9,447 nt of DNA from an uncultured Phascolarctobacterium sp. (GTDB taxonomy: Bacteria > Bacillota > Negativicutes > Acidaminococcales > Acidaminococcaceae): positions 1 through 9,447 of the forward strand of contig URVO01000039.1 of NCBI GenBank assembly GCA_900551335.1, read 5' to 3'. Shown piece by piece: positions 6,891 through 9,447 of the stretch. Within the stretch, counting starts at the first letter, position 1. The number at the start of each line of letters is the position of its first letter. The notes below the pieces were generated by a model. The model was not told the DNA's origin. It did not search any database and was given only the letters and a program-made list of their open reading frames with translations. Both the position numbers and the translations under genes were made by a program.

Positions 6891-6908
6891 TCAAAAAGCA
6901 ATAAGCAT
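6891..6908 (-). CDS. Possible 5-codon leader peptide (MLIAF)
   Basis: A tiny frame, ATG CTT ATT GCT TTT TGA, lies 35 nt upstream of the antitoxin start inside its leader. GAGG is only 2 nt before the ATG, but AAGGA is 8 nt before. It is far too short to judge by composition and may be chance. Confidence 0.2.
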   Translation of the reverse strand: MLIAF

Positions 6909-6979
6909 TACCTCAATCCTTCTTAACTTTCCTTTAAAATTCGAAAAAAAAGCTTTATTTTTAATATCGTCTTACTTTA

Positions 6980-7008
6980 AGTGTACCCAAAAGTTTGTTA
7001 AAAAGCAA
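6980..7008 (-). promoter_or_regulatory. Candidate promoter of the toxin-antitoxin pair
   Basis: On the minus strand TTGCTT (7003-7008) and TACACT (6980-6985) are exactly 17 nt apart in AT-rich DNA, about 125 nt before the antitoxin start. An overlapping alternative, TTTAAC-17-TAAAGT, lies a few bases downstream. Confidence 0.5.
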
Positions 7009-7023
7009 GTGAATTTTTTGTTT

Positions 7024-7063
7024 CTAGCATAGCGTACGCCGTTCTCGCCGTCCTCTGCATCAC
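7024..7063 (-). repeat. Diverged copy of the GAGGACGG hairpin repeat
   Basis: On the minus strand GAGGACGGCGAGAACGG followed by CGTACGC repeats the motif seen at 6029-6056 (GAGGACGGTGAGAACCG) in the same orientation. This copy lacks the full stem but contains the palindrome GCGTACGC. The two copies enclose the toxin-antitoxin pair. Confidence 0.5.
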
Positions 7064-7300
7064 CTGTACAGCAAATAAGGCTGCACCTCCTTGGCAAATG
7101 CCGCGCACTCGCTGCGCCAGCGCGCAAAGGTTTCGGCCTCATCTGCGCATTCACGCAGGCTGCTTTCCCCCAGCGCAATATCTGTCTTATAGCCCTCGGC
7201 GCCGTAGCCGCGCTCCTGCGCCTATCAGAATTGCGTCAGCATTGTGGATTGCCTGCTTTAGCCTTTTTATATTATCCGAATAGTTTTCGGTAGATTTCAT
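7060..7300 (-). pseudogene. Scar: SIR2-like N-terminus joined to an unrecognised C-terminus
   Basis: From ATG 7298-7300 the minus strand encodes MKSTENYSDNIKRLKQAIHN and then ADAILIGAGA, which matches the first NAD-binding strand and glycine loop of SIR2-family (sirtuin-like) proteins (usually followed by GLSTAAG). The match stops at about 7212 and that frame soon ends. A second frame (open from 7221, stop at 7060-7062) continues with YGAEGYKTDIALGESSLREC and ends KEVQPYLLYR; it looks like genuine GC-rich coding sequence but I do not recognise it. The simplest reading is a deletion that removed most of a SIR2-like gene and fused its start out of frame to the tail of another gene. No good ribosome site precedes the ATG. 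The right end of the IS element lies 20 bp upstream. Confidence 0.6.
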
Positions 7301-7320
7301 AGTCCATATCTTTGAAAACA

Positions 7321-7470
7321 GTGAACGTACCCCCGCCTATAGAGGCGGAAGCTTCCTGCTTCAGCGAGAACAGCACCACTAACTCCGAAGAGCTGTGGCG
7401 ACTTACACTCTCTCCACAGGCGTAGATTCCCGTGCGACCCACGGTACTTTATGAGTTATGCTAGGCAGAT
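7321..7470 (-). ncRNA. Putative omega-RNA scaffold (TnpB guide RNA) from the right end
   Basis: The sequence after the tnpB stop is noncoding but strongly structured: CCGTG/CACGG, CTGTGG/CCACAG, ACAGC/GCTGT enclosing a CTC-TTCG-GAG miniloop, and a terminal CCGCCT-CTAT-AGGCGG hairpin followed by GGGTACGTTCAC. The GAAGCAGGAAGC...GGGGGTA...TTCAC end is the pattern I know from many IS605-type right ends that are transcribed as omega-RNA. In TnpB systems the guide is the first 16-20 nt of flanking DNA, here starting at 7320 on the minus strand with TGTTTTCAAAGATATGG. The RNA's 5' end probably lies inside tnpB and cannot be placed. Confidence 0.65.
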
Positions 7471-8570
7471 ATTCGCCTAGCTTCTTCTCTAATATTTATT
7501 GCAGCGTTCTTGTCACGGTTATGATGACTGCCACACTTAGGGCAATCCCATTCCCGCACAGATAAGTCTTTGGTGCCACTATTCTGGTAGCCACAGACAT
7601 GGCATAGCTGACTGCTTGGATACCATTTGTCTATCTTGATAAGTTGCTTACCCTGCCATGCAAGTTTGTATTCCAGCATACTTGTGAACATGCTCCAGCC
7701 ATTGTCAGATATGGATTTACCAAAGCTGAACTTGCCACCCTTCTTTCGCTTCGCCATGGCCTTTACGCTAATGTCCTCTATGCCAATCGCATCATAGCGG
7801 TCTGCAAGATAACGAGCTTTCTTATGCAGGAAGTCACGGCGTTGATTAGCAATTTTTTCATGGAGTACAGCCACACGCAGTCTTTGTTTATGCCTGTTAC
7901 GGCTCTCTTTTTGTCTCTTGGAGAGCTTTCTTTGTGCCTTGACCAATCTCTTTTCGGCTTTCCGTAAGAAATTTGGATAATCGGCATTGTCCTCATCGGA
8001 AGCAACATACAGCCCGTGCATAGCAAAATCCAATCCAAGAAAATTCTTCGGTATAATAGGAAGTATTTGGTTTTCATACTCCACCAAAATGCTGATATAG
8101 TATTTTCCTGACGGTGTTTTACTTATGGTTACAGTCTTTATGGTGCTATTCTCCATCAATGGACGATGCAGGCACAGCTTTACCCAGCCTATTTTAGGCA
8201 GCTTGACTTTATTTCCCTCGATTCTTACAGAGCCATGCTGGTTGTTCGTAGAATATGAAGCATGACCTGTTTTCTTCGACTTGAAGCGTGGCTTGCCAAA
8301 ATGCTTCCTATTACTCCAAAAGTTGTTATACGCCTTGTTCAGGTTTATTTGGGCATTGGCGAGAGCAAGGCTGTCAACCTCTTTCAGCCAAGGAAATTCT
8401 TCCTTGTACTGTGCAGGTGTATTGTTCAGCCTCTCGCCTGTTTCCTTATAGTAATCAAGACGATCTCCCAGGATCTTGTTATAGATGAATCTGGCACAGC
8501 CGAAAGTCTTGGCAAACATAATCTCCTGTTCAATTGTCGGGTAGAGCCTGTATCGGTATGCCTTATTCAC
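7461..8570 (-). CDS. tnpB: TnpB RNA-guided DNA nuclease of an IS200/IS605 element
   Basis: This 369-residue protein begins MNKAYRYRLYPTIEQE, the standard TnpB N-terminus. The RuvC catalytic triad appears intact: D181 (LGLDFAMHG), E265 (IGIEDIS) and D353 (HHNRDKNAAINI). A zinc ribbon lies between with C323, C326, C343 and C346 (CHVC...CPKC). TnpB proteins cut DNA next to a transposon-associated motif, directed by an RNA from the element's right end, and help the element to be retained. I chose GTG 8568-8570, with AGGTGA 5-6 nt upstream; another GTG three codons earlier sits inside that ribosome site. It directly follows the tnpA scar. No frameshift or stop was seen, so the gene looks functional. 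Confidence 0.93.
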   Translation of the reverse strand: MNKAYRYRLYPTIEQEIMFAKTFGCARFIYNKILGDRLDYYKETGERLNNTPAQYKEEFPWLKEVDSLALANAQINLNKAYNNFWSNRKHFGKPRFKSKKTGHASYSTNNQHGSVRIEGNKVKLPKIGWVKLCLHRPLMENSTIKTVTISKTPSGKYYISILVEYENQILPIIPKNFLGLDFAMHGLYVASDEDNADYPNFLRKAEKRLVKAQRKLSKRQKESRNRHKQRLRVAVLHEKIANQRRDFLHKKARYLADRYDAIGIEDISVKAMAKRKKGGKFSFGKSISDNGWSMFTSMLEYKLAWQGKQLIKIDKWYPSSQLCHVCGYQNSGTKDLSVREWDCPKCGSHHNRDKNAAINIREEARRISA

Positions 8571-8575
8571 TATAA

Positions 8576-8641
8576 TCACCTGCCTTGATTTTCTATGTAT
8601 TACAGCAAGAACACTGAATGGTTATTATTGTCTAATTTCAT
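8576..8641 (-). pseudogene. tnpA: Deletion scar of tnpA (Y1 transposase): first 13 and last 7 codons
   Basis: Downstream of the element's promoter an ATG (8639-8641), with AAAGGG 11 nt before it, encodes MKLDNNNHSVFLL and then TAA. HSVFLL is the very start of IS200-type TnpA proteins, which usually go on YYHL..V.KYRRKV. In the same frame, immediately after the stop, come the codons for YIENQGR and TGA, resembling the C-terminal end of TnpA (a ..YIENQ tail). All the middle, including the HUH motif and catalytic tyrosine, is missing. The TGA overlaps the tnpB ribosome site, the usual position of tnpA before tnpB. The family assignment is from memory of the motif and rests on few residues. Confidence 0.7.
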
Positions 8642-8672
8642 AATATAATCAACCCTTTCACTTCTATGACTG

Positions 8673-8701
8673 ATTATATCATAAAGCTATCTACGGAGCA
8701 A
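8673..8701 (-). promoter_or_regulatory. Strong candidate promoter for tnpA scar/tnpB
   Basis: On the minus strand TTGCTC (8696-8701) and a perfect TATAAT (8673-8678) are separated by 17 nt. It lies 30 nt before the tnpA-scar ATG and about 100 nt before tnpB. It is within the element, so the element carries its own expression signal. Confidence 0.75.
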
Positions 8702-8703
8702 TT

Positions 8704-8780
8704 GTCTGGCTCAATTACTTACGTAAATTCGCCAGACCCGCCTTCATCCCCCACCTTAGAGGTGGAGGACTTCTGGCGGA
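8704..8780 (-). repeat. Left-end folded DNA of the IS element with alternative stems
   Basis: An inner 9-bp hairpin (8748-8756 with 8760-8768, loop of 3 nt) is enclosed by CGCCAGA/TCTGGCG (8772-8778 with 8730-8736). The same middle arm can pair instead with GCCAGAC at 8704-8710, so two stems are mutually exclusive. The loop of the second stem contains the palindrome TTACGTAA. Subterminal hairpins like the inner one are what single-strand transposases of this family bind. Confidence 0.65.
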
Positions 8781-8795
8781 TTAGGTTAAATAAGT

Positions 8796-8823
8796 TTTTT
8801 CGTTTGCAATTTTTCGTTTGCAA
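8796..8823. repeat. Two tandem copies of a 14-bp repeat upstream of the HxlR gene
   Basis: TTTTTCGTTTGCAA occurs twice without a gap (8796-8809 and 8810-8823), just outside the IS left end and about 30 bp before the HxlR promoter. Each copy includes TTTGCAA. It may be a pair of protein-binding sites or a simple duplication. Confidence 0.7.
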
Positions 8824-8849
8824 GATTATAATAATACCGTAAAGCCTAT

Positions 8850-8880
8850 TTGTAAAGTAAGCACATAATTGTGCTATAGT
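8850..8880 (+). promoter_or_regulatory. Candidate HxlR-gene promoter with a dyad in a long spacer
   Basis: TTGTAA (8850-8855) and TATAGT (8875-8880) are 19 nt apart, longer than optimal. Most of the spacer is a 6-bp dyad, AGCACA-TAAT-TGTGCT (8860-8875). The arrangement suggests that a protein bound there controls the promoter. Confidence 0.45.
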
Positions 8881-8896
8881 TACCAATAGGAAACTA
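8877..8896. promoter_or_regulatory. Candidate operator between promoter and HxlR start
   Basis: TAGTTACC-AATA-GGAAACTA is a dyad of two 8-bp half sites with one mismatch. It overlaps the -10 box and ends 6 nt before the ribosome site, the classic place for autorepression by an HxlR-type winged-helix dimer. Confidence 0.5.
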
Positions 8897-8914
8897 TTGA
8901 AAAGGAAAGATACC

Positions 8915-9241
8915 ATGCCAAACGAAAAAAATTTGCCAGCCTGCCCAGTAGAAACTACCCTTATGCTGATAGGCGATAAATGGAAGGTTCTCATATTGCG
9001 TGACTTAATGCCCGGAACAAAACGATTTGGAGAACTAAAAAAATCCATAGGGAATGTTTCTCAAAAAGTATTGACAGCACAGCTGCGCGATATGGAAGAA
9101 AAAGGGCTTGTCAATCGAAAGGTTTATGCAGAGGTTCCACCACGTGTTGAGTACAGTTTGACAGACTTAGGTAAGAGCCTTAAACCAATTTTGGACGCTA
9201 TGTGGAATTGGGGAGAGGAATATAAAGCCCAAAACGTATAA
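8915..9241 (+). CDS. HxlR-family winged-helix transcriptional regulator
   Basis: The 108-residue protein starts near the family signature: C10-P-V-E-T-T-L, then IGDKWKVLILRDL (about residues 19-31). The winged helix follows with RFGELKKSIGNVSQKVLTAQL as recognition region, EEKGLVNRKVYAEVPPRVEYSLT as wing, and a C-terminal helix LKPILDAMWNWGEEY for dimerisation. HxlR regulators respond to small molecules or thiol stress; the conserved Cys10 is a known sensor position in some relatives. AAGGAAAG lies 8 nt before the ATG; a TTG six codons upstream would start inside that site. It is the only plus-strand gene here. No adjacent target gene is visible, so its regulon is unknown. Confidence 0.93.
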   Translation: MPNEKNLPACPVETTLMLIGDKWKVLILRDLMPGTKRFGELKKSIGNVSQKVLTAQLRDMEEKGLVNRKVYAEVPPRVEYSLTDLGKSLKPILDAMWNWGEEYKAQNV

Positions 9242-9290
9242 AAAGTATAGGGACAGATTTCATTTTGTCCCTATACTTTTATTTTCTTTT
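9241..9290 (+). terminator. Rho-independent terminator of the HxlR gene
   Basis: Starting on the last base of the stop codon, a perfect 15-bp inverted repeat (9241-9255 and 9266-9280, AAAAGTATAGGGACA and its complement) with a 10-nt loop is followed by ATTTTCTTTT. The A-run on the other side means it could also stop leftward transcripts. Confidence 0.85.
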
Positions 9291-9369
9291 AAATTCTTCT
9301 GGATAAATCGAGAGTCAATGTATTTTCTGATAATTGTGACGAGATATTCAGCACAGCGTGCTGCCAAGC

Positions 9370-9405
9370 AAAAAAACCTGCAGCCTTACCTTCGTAAAGC
9401 CGCAG
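9370..9405 (-). terminator. Rho-independent terminator of a leftward gene beyond the right edge
   Basis: On the minus strand CTGCGGCTTTAC and GTAAGGCTGCAG form a 12-bp stem with two G-T pairs around a GAAG loop, followed by G and seven T. It marks the end of a transcript arriving from beyond 9447. Confidence 0.8.
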
Positions 9406-9416
9406 ATCTTTAGCTT

Positions 9417-9446
9417 TTACTCAATATTAAGCGCTCTGCTTAGCTG
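9417..9446 (-). CDS. Possible last codons of a gene outside the window
   Basis: Just before the terminator one minus-strand frame reads QLSRALNIE and stops at TAA (9417-9419). Another frame also stops at about 9427-9429, so which is the real gene end cannot be decided from nine codons. The product is unknown. Confidence 0.3.
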   Translation of the reverse strand, partial: QLSRALNIE

Positions 9447-9447
9447 C

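Larger units (their letters stand above)
7321..8785 (-). mobile_element. IS200/IS605-type element carrying tnpB only (IS1341-like)
   Basis: The element reads, on the minus strand, left end with folded DNA (about 8704-8780), promoter, tnpA scar, tnpB and a structured right end finishing in TTCAC at 7321. Left and right ends carry related subterminal hairpins (ACCT-CTA-AGGT and GCCT-CTAT-AGGC, both followed by GGGGG), as expected for this family, which lacks terminal inverted repeats and makes no target duplication. The left boundary is uncertain by 10-20 bp. Without tnpA the element needs a transposase in trans to move. Confidence 0.8.

Noticed and set aside
6972..7178. Minus-strand frame of 68 codons through the repeat motif, reading AEDGENGVRYA
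   Set aside because: It overlaps the scar gene in another frame and consists largely of the repeat read as protein; no start signal supports it.
7265..7307. Short frame MDYEIYRKLFG overlapping the SIR2-like start
   Set aside because: Only 11 codons, no ribosome site, and the SIR2-like match lies in a different frame.
7321..7460. Clustered short hairpins considered as a CRISPR or riboswitch
   Set aside because: There are no regularly spaced repeats, and the position directly after tnpB with the TTCAC end fits an IS605 right end.
8262..8588. Plus-strand open frame opposite the start of tnpB
   Set aside because: It is the complement of the conserved TnpB N-terminus and has no family match.
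8719..9048. Minus-strand open frame opposite the HxlR gene
   Set aside because: The HxlR signature is on the plus strand with a good ribosome site and terminator; the antisense frame runs through IS left-end hairpins.
9281..9369. Minus-strand open stretch between the two terminators at the right edge
   Set aside because: It is about 40 codons following a terminator, has no ribosome site and shows no recognisable sequence.

Overview
The window looks like chromosomal DNA of a low-to-mid GC Firmicute. A diderm Negativicutes relative is my best guess, from the combination of an AMIN-domain N-acetylmuramoyl-L-alanine amidase, a GerMN lipoprotein, the tsaE-tsaB-rimI order and an acpS-nnr pair. This is a family-level inference; there is no rRNA or other strict marker. 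No tRNA, rRNA or CRISPR array was seen.

Positions 1-5220 form a dense leftward (minus-strand) block of housekeeping genes. In transcription order it runs: acpS (holo-ACP synthase), nnr (bifunctional NAD(P)HX repair, 4-nt overlap with acpS), a UUG-initiated AMIN/amidase_3 cell-wall hydrolase, a GerMN lipoprotein, then after a hairpin terminator tsaE and tsaB (t6A tRNA modification, 20-nt overlap) and the 5' end of rimI running off the left edge. A minus-strand nitroreductase gene (5403-5924) with its own terminator lies just upstream of acpS.

From about 5940 to 8790 the character changes to an AT-richer accessory patch. It holds a small overlapping toxin-antitoxin-like pair (zeta-type P-loop kinase with a 70-residue partner), bracketed by two same-orientation copies of a GAGGACGGYGAGAAC motif, one of them a perfect 12-bp hairpin with a GAGA tetraloop. 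Next come a broken gene scar (the N-terminus of a SIR2-like protein fused to an unrecognised C-terminus) and an IS200/IS605-type element carrying tnpB alone. That element keeps an apparently complete TnpB nuclease core, a structured right end that fits an omega-RNA scaffold, a strong promoter and folded left-end DNA. Its tnpA has been reduced to an in-frame scar encoding only the first 13 and last 7 residues, so the element cannot move by itself but could still work as an RNA-guided nuclease.

Beyond the element, a plus-strand HxlR-family regulator (8915-9241) has a dyad-rich promoter that suggests autoregulation, and ends in a perfect 15-bp terminator. At the right edge a minus-strand terminator marks the end of another leftward gene lying almost wholly outside the window.
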